Positions 1-8,499 of a stretch of DNA of 15,000 bases are shown here, piece by piece. Location of the stretch: NCBI GenBank assembly GCA_016946835.1, contig JACVTC010000048.1, positions 117,501-132,500 of the forward strand, read 5' to 3'. The position numbers and the translations under genes were made by a program. The notes beneath the pieces were generated by a model that saw nothing but the letters and a program-made list of their open reading frames with translations, did not search any database and was not told where the DNA came from. The stretch's first letter is position 1, and every line of letters starts with the position of its first letter. This stretch comes from Neocallimastix lanati (nom. inval.) (lineage: Eukaryota > Neocallimastigomycota > Neocallimastigomycetes > Neocallimastigales > Neocallimastigaceae).

Positions 1-558
1 AATTCTTCCTTGGGTGAAAGTAATCGAGATAAAATATTAAATACATAATTAAAATTAAATACAGTGAAAAAACCTAAAGAACCCATATGAATTGGAATTA
101 CCGGAGGTACTTGAGAATTTTGGAAAAGCCAAGAGGCATATAATACTGTACCATCCCCACCTAAAGTAATAATAAAATCAATTATATCATAAAGATTAGG
201 AGTTTCTGCACAAAACTGAGGAGTCCAAAAATGTAATAATTTTCTGAAATCTGGATGTATCTTTAAAAGTTTTTCATAATTAAATATTGGATTTTGAGCT
301 AAATTTCCATCAACATAACTTTTAATTAATTGATTGTATTAAATATAATAAAATATTTTATTTGTTGAATATATTAATGTATATATATAATAGATGATTT
401 TATTTTATGAATTATACAATTCACAATTTTTTTTTTTTAAAAAAAAAAAATATTGTTAAAATTGGATGCATATTAAAATGAAAATAAAGTATTAAAATAA
501 ATTAAAAATCAATATATACCATATATTATATTAAATATAATAGCAAAAATTTTGTATG

Positions 559-600
<42 letters not shown>

Positions 601-1250
601 ATAATAATAATAATATTAAACAATAAAAGAAGATAATATATAAAATATAATATTTCTATTTATTTATAATAATAATAATAATTTAATATTAATAAAATTT
701 AATGAATAATTACATATGAATTTCTCGAGAAGCCTTAATTTCTCCTTCACATTTTGAAGACATAACTAACCAATAAACTAATTGTTGAGTTAATCTAATA
801 ACATAGTTATCTTGAGCTTTTGAAATAATCATTACAGATTTTGGATTTTCCAACTTTTTTAATGACATTTCTAGTAAACGCCAACATTTAAATCATTTAT
901 AAAAAAAAATAATAATGATAATAACGATAATTCAATTAAATAATATATATAAATATAGCAAATATTAAAATAACATATTGTTAATATTTTAATTTTTTAT
1001 TCTTTTATTTTAAAATTTAAATATATATTATTCTAAATTCATATATTAATTTTATAAATTAAAATTTCCAATAAATTTAAATATATAAATATATATATAT
1101 TTAATAATAATTACCTGTGATAGTAAGATTATTAGAATTTGGATTTATTGAAGATTGTGAAAGGGAAGTTAGTGAAATGTCTGAAGTTAATGGTGCATTA
1201 AAAATTGAAGGATCAAATGATGAATCCATCGGAACTCTCACTCTTCTCAT
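1..1250 (-). CDS. NAD kinase, N-terminal part, three exons, cut by the window start
   Basis: NAD kinase phosphorylates NAD to NADP using ATP. Visible exons on the minus strand are 1250-1115, 870-714 and 318-1; the phases (1, then 2) close exactly and give about 203 residues. The family signature is plain: LGGDGTVLYASWLFQ at about residues 150-164, whose GGDG aspartate is the catalytic/nucleotide-binding core, then PPVIPIHMGSLGFF at about 169-182. Before it come the usual KSVMIISKAQDNYVIRLTQQ strand-helix segment (exon 2) and an acidic-aromatic linker ending in DIIDFIIT. The first 45 residues are Ser/Asn-rich and low complexity, as in other fungal and animal NAD kinases. The start chosen is the ATG at 1250-1248. 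However, a pyrimidine-rich tract ending in AAAG at 1266-1263 could be a splice acceptor, so an upstream coding or untranslated exon is possible. The C-terminal half, including the rest of the substrate domain, lies outside the window. Identity is certain; the N terminus is not. Confidence 0.95.
319..713 (-). other. NAD kinase intron 2 (395 bases) with a 40-base A run
   Basis: Read on the minus strand, the donor is GTAATT just after the codon fragment CAT AT, and the acceptor is the AG of AAAAG at 320-319. Joining restores the codon ATT and an uninterrupted NAD kinase frame. The body is almost pure A+T. On the plus strand it holds an A run at 559-598 and an ATA triplet run at about 598-616, so the pre-mRNA would carry a 40-base U tract. 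Confidence 0.9.
871..1114 (-). other. NAD kinase intron 1 (244 bases)
   Basis: The donor is GTAATT after ATC ACA G and the acceptor is CTAG at 874-871. The split codon becomes GAA. Both NAD kinase donors share the hexamer GTAATT. The intron interior is A+T-only with no other feature. Confidence 0.9.
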
Positions 1251-1332
1251 TTTGTTTAATTCCTTTAAAAAAGTGATAAGAAAAAAAATTAATTAGACGT
1301 TTAAATAATTAATTCCAATTTTCTATTTAAAG

Positions 1333-1366
<34 letters not shown>

Positions 1367-2053
1367 ATATTTATATTAATAATAAAAAAATAAAAAATAT
1401 CAAAATAAATATGAAATAATACAATTTAAAAAATTAACAAAAATAATAATGTATATATTATTTAATATAAGTACATAACCATTAATTATTATTTTTTTTT
1501 TAAATTAAATAAATATTTTAAATAAATATATTAATATCAATAAAAGAATGAATACCGATTATATATTTCAATATCTTATAATATTATTTTTTTATAAAAG
1601 AAAAAATAATAACAATACAAAGTAATATTTCTTAAAAATGCTGAATTTTATATACAACTAATCTAATTAGATTAAGATTCTGTTTTTTTTTTTAAAAAAA
1701 AAAAAACATAAAAAAAAAAAAAAGCATAAAAAATGTTTTACAGTCTTATCAATTCTTAAACAAACATTATATTTTATTATTAACGTTATTAAATAAAAAT
1801 AAACTCAGATTTATATTATTAATAATTACTTATAATTCTAAAAGAAAATAGTATAATATAATAATTATATAATGTTTACATTTACATAATTTATTAAAAT
1901 TTAATTTGAAATTTACAAATAACTTTATTATTTTATAAAAAGAACTCTTTATTCAAATAAATTAATTTAATATAACGCCATATTTCATTTACTGTTGTCT
2001 TTATGTCATTATGTCATTATCTTTCTAAAAAATTTAAAATAAAAAAAAATAAT

Positions 2054-2087
2054 AAAAATAAAATAAAATAAAATAAAATAAAATAAA

Positions 2088-2129
<42 letters not shown>
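2054..2129. repeat. AAAAT pentamer array running into A40
   Basis: About seven copies of the five-base unit AAAAT occupy about 2054-2089 and run directly into an A run at 2090-2129. This looks like slippage-driven simple sequence grown out of a poly-A tract. Confidence 0.9.
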
Positions 2130-2131
<2 letters not shown>

Positions 2132-2814
2132 TTTCTTGAAATTTCCAATTAATTCTAAAGGTTAATATTTACATATAACCAAATTTCTTTAATAAATTTC
2201 ATAAATTAAATAATGATTCTTACCTAATATTACTGATAAAAGAAAAACTATGTTATTTATAAAATAATTAAATAAGTAATTTATATTTTTAGTTTTAAAG
2301 TATTCATACAATTAATTTGAAATTTATTATTCATTCCAAATGAAATTTTTTAAAATTTAAATTAAAAAAAAAATAAAAATAAAAATAAAAAAATAAAAAA
2401 TACGATAATAATATATTATTTTATTATTTAAAATTTAAAATTATTAATATATTACTTTTAATGGTATGATAATGATTAAAAATGGTATAATAATTGAGTA
2501 ATATTTCATATATTATTTAATTTACTATTATCGAATTTTTTTTTTTTATATTAATATCAATTATTAATAAATAAATATTTATTTAATTAAATATTATCCT
2601 ATTTTGATATAAAAATACAAATAATTAATAAGTATAAAAATTTGGTATAACTTATAAATTGAGGTATATTAATAATATATTTATTAATATAATTTATAAT
2701 TTACTGAAATATATTATTTATATATGTATTTACATATAATTTATAATTAACTGAATTATATCCAAATATTCATTAATTCCATTTAAATAAAGTATTTAAA
2801 AATTATTCCTTAAA

Positions 2815-3300
2815 TAAATAAATAAATAAATATTAAATAAATAAATATTAAATATAAAATTTTATTTATTTAATATTTATTATTTATTTATTTATTAATT
2901 ATTAATTATATATTTATTTATTAGTAATTATTATTTATTAATTATTAATTATATATTTATTTATTAGTAATTATTAATTATTTATTATTAATTAATTATT
3001 TATTTATTCATTTATCCATTTATTATTTTTATTTATTATTTATTATTTATTAGTTTTTAGTAATTATTATTTATTAATATTAGTTATTTATCATTATTAA
3101 TAATTCCAATAATTTATTATTTATTATTCATTATTTAATTATTTATTATTAATTATTTAAATATTCATTATTTATTATTTATTATTTATTATTTATTATT
3201 TATTATTTGTTATTTATTATTTATTATTTAATTATTTCTTATTTCTTATTTCTTATTTATATTTCTTATTATTTATTATTTATTATCATTTATTTAAATT
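2815..3300. repeat. TTATT / TTATTATT simple-sequence region
   Basis: Nearly half a kilobase is made of variants of TTATTATTTATT, best seen at 3165-3230 where a seven-base TTATTAT-type period is regular. The left part (2815-2905) is its reverse complement, AAATAAATATT, so the RNA from either strand could fold into a long A-U hairpin. There is no coding content. Confidence 0.85.
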
Positions 3301-3818
3301 TTTTTTTTATAAATAATCCAAAATTATTTGTCAATAATTAAAAGTTATCATCGATTTATAAAAAAATTTTTTTTTGATAAGATAAAGAAAATTTTTTTTA
3401 TTTATAATTTTTATTTTATATTGGTTAATTTTGAAAAAATCTTTAAAACTTGTTTTTACTTTATGTATATTATTGTATTATTATATAATGAAGTAATTAT
3501 GTATTTTTTTATAAGTTGTTAGTATATAAAACTATATGTACCTATATTTATTAGTTTTTTATTAAATATATATATATATTAAATATTAATTATTATGATG
3601 TAACTGTATCAAATGCTAAATAATTTTTACTTAGTATTATTATTTATATTATTATTTATAGTATAATTAATTGTATTTACTATTACAGATGTATTATTAT
3701 TATCAAAATTTTAACTATTACTGTTATTATTAACTATAGTTATTATTACTTTTGTGTTAATATTATTATTATTATTGTAATTATTATTAATTATATATTA
3801 CTATTCTATTATAAAAAA

Positions 3819-3901
3819 TATAGAGAGCGTCGACGCCGTACCGGTATGGTAGTTAATCATACACCCATATTACTATATGGGGAAGACCAAAGTCTTCAGT
3901 C

Positions 3902-3905
<4 letters not shown>
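3819..3905. other. G+C-rich five-stem island, unclassified structured element
   Basis: In DNA that is otherwise nearly all A+T, these 87 bases contain many G and C and fold almost completely. A closing stem pairs TATAGA (3819-3824) with TCTATA (3900-3905). Inside, in order, are GCG-TCGA-CGC (3827-3836), GTATG/CATAC (3844-3848 with 3858-3862, nine-base loop), CCCATAT-TACT-ATATGGG (3864-3881) and GAAGAC-CAAA-GTCTTC (3882-3897). The palindrome TACCGGTA (3839-3846) competes with the second arm. The order of arms resembles a long-variable-arm tRNA, but no D-loop GG, T-loop TTCGA or anticodon-loop T33 is present, so it is not a normal tRNA. It is followed directly by A30. It could be a non-coding RNA, a short A-tailed retroposon or a DNA element. 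The strand is undecided, although the A run follows on the plus strand. Confidence 0.55.

Positions 3906-3934
<29 letters not shown>
3905..3934 (+). repeat. A30 run directly after the structured island
   Basis: Thirty A residues begin at the last base of the closing stem of the island. The position fits a retroposon tail, but similar A runs occur elsewhere in the window without any element before them. Confidence 0.9.
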
Positions 3935-3939
<5 letters not shown>

Positions 3940-4029
3940 AAAATATATTATATATTTATTAATTAAAATTTATTCCATAAAATTAAAAATAATAAAATAT
4001 GAATAATTTTACAAAATTAAAAAATCATT

Positions 4030-4376
4030 AAAAATGTTTTACTGTCATTAACAATATTCGATAAACATGGAAAACTAATAATAGAAATTTCTTTCTTATT
4101 ATGATGACTAGATATTAACTCTCTAGAAATTTCTTTTTTTTTTTTTTGGTATTTTTATTATATCATTCTCGTAGTATCTTTAAAAAAAAAGATAAAAATT
4201 ATTAATGACTAATTATTGTTTAGGTTAAATTATAAGATGATTTAATTAAGGATACATATAAATTCGTTCGAATAATGAAGAATGAAAACATTGATATTGA
4301 ACAAATAATTATATATTTAATAAAAGTACCAAATTTAAACAAAATAAAACATTTACTTTTAGTTTTTAATAAATGA
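4030..4376 (+). pseudogene. Broken plus-strand coding sequence, parent unknown
   Basis: Two protein-like segments lie close together. At 4048-4140 the frame reads LTIFDKHGKLIIEISF, two stop codons at 4102-4107, then LDINSLEIS before a T run. At 4236-4373 there are 46 open codons ending in TGA at 4374; they include DTYKFVRIMKNENIDIEQ and VPNLNKIKHLLLVFNK, with a balanced mix of charged and hydrophobic residues unlike random A+T frames. An ACTAAT...TTTAG acceptor-like string at 4208-4223 stands just before the second segment, so part of the break could be an intron, but a stop (TAA, 4233-4235) directly precedes the open codons. I do not recognise the protein. Confidence 0.4.
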
Positions 4377-5810
4377 TAATAAAAAGAAGAAAGCAAAGAT
4401 AAGGGATATAGATCTTTATATAAATTAATTTAAAACAATAAAAAAAAAAAAAAAAAATTAAAATTTGACAATTAGTGTTAACCAATTTAAAAATACAGAA
4501 AGTTATTTCTTTTTTTTTTTTTTTTTTTTTGTCTAGGATTAAACTTTATTTATTAATATTTAATAATTAAATTAAAAAATACATGAAAATGCGTTGCTTT
4601 GATCTAGACACTCATCACAATAATAGGTTTAATGATATTAAAATTAAGCAAAGTGTAAAAAATTACTAATCACAATTGTCATGACGCTATTAAGGTATTC
4701 CGCATGTCCTAAAAAATTTAAAATCAGGAAAGAAAATTCTTTCGAAGATTAATTTTTAATAAAAAATTCTTCTTGCTTTCCCCTCTCCTTAAAGCTAATC
4801 AATAAGATTTCAAATACTACATTTCCGCCAAGAGAGAGACAAACTACTTAAAAGTTAATATTTTAACTTTAAAAATTTTCTTCTTTTTATCAAGAATATT
4901 CAAAGATTTCTCATAAGTAATCAAAAAAAAATAATAATAATAATAATAATAAAAATTTCATCAATAAATAGGATGAATTGTTACTTAAAATTCATTAAAT
5001 TTAGGGTATAAAAGATATCCAATGTTGTAAAACTATGCATGTTATTACTATCACTACAACAAAGACAACGTGTTAAGCAATCATTTGACACATACTTACA
5101 TTTAATATAAAATATTTTACATTATACTAATTTGAATTCACATTTTATTCATTTAATCCAAAAAAAAAACTAGAGTAAATTGTAGACATTTTTAGAAAAA
5201 AAAGTAAAATAATTTTTTTTTTTTTTTTTTTTTTTTAAAACAAAAATTTTAAATTTCCTGTATTTACTTGATCGTAGGCTTACTTGTAGAACGAACATTT
5301 TCCAAATAAAACTTTCTTATTTTTCCAAGGAATTTATTCTTTTTGTCTGTGTAATATTAATCTATAAACTTTTTTTTTCGTTCAGGAATTAAACGTAAAA
5401 TTGTTGGAATGCTTTTAGCTAAATGAGAAATGATTAAAAGAAGACTCTTTTTCCAATTTTTAAAAGCATTGAATCATCACTTCTTTTGTGTGAAAACTCT
5501 CTGTAGGATGAATATATAAGTTCCTTATGGATATTGTAAATAATAAAATTTAAAGTTTTAATTTTTAAACTAAAAAATCTCCAAAGTAAACACGATTAAA
5601 AGTGATTTGAGCTTTTTTAGTGTTCTTTTTGGTATGCACCTAGTTAAAAGAGCCTGATGAAGTACTGAACTAATAACATAGGAAAATAAGATATGAGTTT
5701 TAAACTTAAGGTATTTTACTATTGATTAAAAATCCAAAGAATGAGTTAACTATATGATTAATTGTATTATTCATTTTAACAAAAATGGGACGTAAGTCCA
5801 ATGATTCACC

Positions 5811-5812
<2 letters not shown>

Positions 5813-5844
<32 letters not shown>
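5813..5844. repeat. T32 run inside the decayed block
   Basis: A pure T run separates two protein-like segments of the minus-strand relic. T runs at about 4510-4530 and 5213-5236 and A-rich DNA at about 6150-6230 break it in the same way, suggesting that slippage helped destroy the frame. Confidence 0.9.
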
Positions 5845-5849
<5 letters not shown>

Positions 5850-6154
5850 TTTTTAATCATTGAATATTTTTGATAATTAATGGTATTTCTATTGATTTAT
5901 TGATGGCGGTAGATGTTATGTTGTATATTATATGTGGTGATGGTCTGTTTTTCCTGAAAATTGGATATTGTTTTCTAATTAGTGAGATATCCATTAAACC
6001 TTTTTTTTTCTTTCTTTTTTTTTTTATTTTTTTAGATTAGGAAGAGATTACACATTCATTGCTTTATTTATCAATTATTAAAAAATATTTATAATTTGTA
6101 TACATTTAAGTTTAAAAATACATTATAAATATATTAAGATGAAGAAAAAATATA

Positions 6155-6200
6155 TATAAAAAATATAAAAAATATAAAAAATATAAAAAATATAAAAAAT
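6155..6200. repeat. TATAAAAAA nine-base tandem array
   Basis: About five head-to-tail copies of TATAAAAAA, preceded by TATATA and followed by an A run. It sits within the decayed coding block, between two of its readable segments. Confidence 0.85.
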
Positions 6201-7623
6201 AAAAAAAAAAAAGTACACAAAAAAAATTTAATAAAAAGTAAAATTAATATAATTACAATGAAAATAAAGAAAAAATTTAAAAATTATTATGGTTTATGAT
6301 TTGAGTAGAGATTCATTTCTACCAAAAAAAAAAAAAAAAAAATATTTAACTTAATAAAACAAAGAAGTAACATCTCTAAAGAAGATAGTGTAGTGACCAC
6401 TGAACTCTCTCCCTCAGACCAAGAGATATATTTTCAGGAGATTCAATTTCCATAGATTTTATTGTGTAAAGAACGATTATTACTATTTGTGTAAGATGTA
6501 CTAGTAATAAAGGACTAGTAATAGAGGTTTCTCTTTACCATATCGTTTTGACGTTGACTCTTTTTGTTGTGAAAGGTTTTCTACTATGCCAATCAAAAAG
6601 TAACTCAAGAGAGCTACTAATGACTGGAATGGTGTTGATAAGGTAATCCACAAAGCTAATTATATATAGAACATTAGAGCTCTGAATTCTTTTAATAGAA
6701 ATTCTTTTAAAATGTCTTTTTTATTTCCCCACTCCAGAATTAAATGGTAGTTCAACCAAGAAGGAACATAAAAAAATTCATATTTTTTTAACTTGCATTT
6801 CACAATCTAAAAATAAATGAATAGGAGGAGAATAAAAGTAACTTCCTTATTTTATTTTCCAAAATAAAAAAAAAAAAAAAAAAAGTGGAACATTCAAAAT
6901 ATTCAATGGATTATCTTTACCGTAAATATGGAACAATATTTTTTCTTGGGGACAATTTTCTTTAATTTTACCATCATTTTTAAAGGCAATAGTGGTATTG
7001 TATAAGTATGTATATCCACCATCTTAAACATTAATATCCAATTAAATCCTATACTACGCTTAGTTGTATTTACAGCTTATGATTGAATAAAGTTCTTGTG
7101 TAAATAAATTTTAATTTTTCATAGTTAGTTTCTGTAATGCCTTGCTCCCCTCCAAGATTATAAAGATTTTTTTGGTTTCATGGGAATTCTTATCACGGAT
7201 TAAGGTTTGAATTGACTATCTGAAAGAAATTATGGTCTTCTCCTTCAGAGGTACTGATCCTGCTAGCCTGTCTTACTGCATTTTCAGGCGCAGACACTCC
7301 TGGTTAGTTTAGACTTATACCGTAGGCATAGCAACCCTTGTCGAGTAGTAGGAAGTAGCCCTTGGACATAATTTCTGTAAAAGAGAGCCGCAGATCATAC
7401 CTAAGAATGATATGTTTATAATAATCACCAGAAATGATTTGGTTCTTAAACAAAACATCCCAATCCTTTATTATAATTTAAATCAATAATGTCTGTATCT
7501 CTTCCACCAAGAGATGTAGACAGTTATAAAATTGGTTACCACATCATATATATATATTTACACACTCATTATTCAGAAAATTACTAATATCAACACAATT
7601 TTAAGATATATAAATAAATTCAG

Positions 7624-7650
7624 AAAAAAAGGTTCATAGTTAACGAACCT
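7624..7650 (-). other. Hairpin followed by T7 on the minus strand
   Basis: On the minus strand AGGTTC and GAACCT (7650-7645 with 7635-7630) form a six-base-pair stem around a nine-base loop that contains the palindrome GTTAAC, and seven T residues follow. The shape is that of an intrinsic or RNA polymerase III-type terminator, yet no RNA gene is visible upstream. It may equally be part of the broken coding block, whose right-most in-frame ATG is at about 7675. Confidence 0.35.
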
Positions 7651-7689
7651 CACCTCCAGAGCCACTAGATTCAACATTTTTTTATATTT

Positions 7690-7782
7690 CATTGACATTA
7701 TATAATTTATTAAATTTTAATAACTACCAATAATATAAATATAATAATAATAAATATTAATAGAAGTAATAATAATAATAAT

Positions 7783-7815
<33 letters not shown>

Positions 7816-8499
7816 TTTAAATAAGATATATAAATATATTATCTCATTATTATCATTTTATAATATATATATATATAAATATATTTACTTTTTTTTTCTA
7901 TTATTATTTATTTATTTTATTCATTCATATTTTGAAGATTCTCTTCTTTAATTTTTATTTAAATTTACTTAAATTTACTTAAATTTATTTATTTATTTAT
8001 TACTTATCTTATTATTATTATTATTTGTATTAAACTAGAATGACTTTAAGAAATTCCTTTATTTTAATTTTTTTTTTTTTGTTTTTGTTTTTTTCAATAA
8101 TTATATAAATTTTTTTTTTATATTTATTATTAATTATTTACTTTTTTATTTTATTATTTTATTATTTTTTTATTTTTATTTTTATTTTTATTTTTTTTTT
8201 TTTAATTTATAATATTTTTTACATAAAAAAAAATTTTTTTTTTCTAAATTAAAAATATTTATATTATTAAATGATTTGATATAATCAAATTTAAATTTTA
8301 AATAAAAAAAAATTTTTTATTAATAGTATTATTATTTTTTTTTAGGTTTATATATTTATAGATTAGATAAAAAAAGTAGTATTATAGTAATGTATTTGAT
8401 TATTTCTTTATATTGTTTTTTCTTCTTTTATTTTTATTTTTATTTCTTTTTTTATATATATATATTTGTATAATTTTATTTTATTTTATTTAATTTAAA
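7690..8499. other. A+T-rich spacer downstream of PFL activase
   Basis: No gene is seen. It contains an AAT triplet array (about 7768-7815), repeats of TTAAATTTAC at about 7960-7985, and T-rich DNA. Read from the PFL activase stop codon on the minus strand, the first 60 bases are A-rich with AATAAA-like strings, where the 3' untranslated region and poly-A signal should lie, but the composition makes an exact signal impossible to pick. Confidence 0.6.
7768..7815. repeat. AAT trinucleotide microsatellite
   Basis: AAT/TAA triplets with one interruption (ATTAT at about 7780). Shorter arrays of the same triplet occur at 4931-4950 and 11651-11670. Confidence 0.85.

Larger units (their letters stand above)
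1251..3818. other. A+T-only intergenic DNA, no gene seen
   Basis: I find no convincing coding segment on either strand. The 64-codon open frame at 3328-3522 is Phe/Ile/Tyr/Lys only and is what random A+T sequence gives. The tract holds poly-A and poly-T runs (about 1347-1367 and 1683-1706), an AAAAT array with A40, and a long TTATTATT region, listed separately. A GTAAGA donor-like site on the minus strand at about 2222-2217 could belong to a 5' untranslated exon of the NAD kinase gene, but nothing confirms it. Confidence 0.7.
4572..7680 (-). pseudogene. Decayed minus-strand coding block of about 3 kb, parent unknown
   Basis: Read from right to left, protein-like stretches follow each other in changing frames. 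About 7470-7200 gives IISGDYYKHIILRYDLRLSF and, past one stop, GVSAPENAVRQASRISTSEG. About 7150-6890 gives NLGGEQGITETNYEKLKF and DGGYTYLYNTTIAFKNDGKI. About 6800-6420 gives WLNYHLILEWGNKKDILKEF and LELLFDWHSRKPFTTKRVNV. About 6000-5860 gives MDISLIRKQYPIFRKNRPSP. About 5812-5708 gives IGESLDLRPIFVKMNN. About 5639-5568 gives VHTKKNTKKAQITFNRVYFG. About 5438-5280 gives HLAKSIPTILRLIPERKKKF and KIRKFYLENVRSTSKPTIK. At 5094-4984 is a Cys-rich piece, NDCLTRCLCCSDSN, and at 4619-4572 CDECLDQSNAFSCIF. Composition is natural (D, E, R, G, W present) and G+C is above the surroundings. Stops, frameshifts and T runs break it, so it is not expressed as one protein. It may derive from a mobile element, an integrated plasmid or virus, or a host gene; no diagnostic motif was found. 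Confidence 0.5.

Noticed and set aside
2815-3300. CRISPR-like or satellite array
   Set aside because: No spacer-repeat regularity; it is low-complexity TTATT sequence.
3328-3522. 64-codon open frame, plus strand
   Set aside because: Composed almost only of Phe, Ile, Lys and Tyr, as expected from random A+T DNA; no motif and no coding neighbour.
3864-3881. Rolling-circle origin of geminivirus type (ATATTAC in a hairpin)
   Set aside because: The nonanucleotide is incomplete, the conserved bases lie partly in the stem rather than the loop, and no Rep-like coding sequence is visible.
3819-3905. A tRNA gene in the structured island
   Set aside because: Arm order fits, but there is no T-loop TTCGA, no D-loop GG, a closing stem of only six pairs, and no T33 in the candidate anticodon loop on either strand.
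7485-7555. Plus-strand start MSVSLPPRDVDSYKIG
   Set aside because: A short open frame ending in a stop after about 20 codons, antisense to the longer series of minus-strand segments; more likely a shadow.
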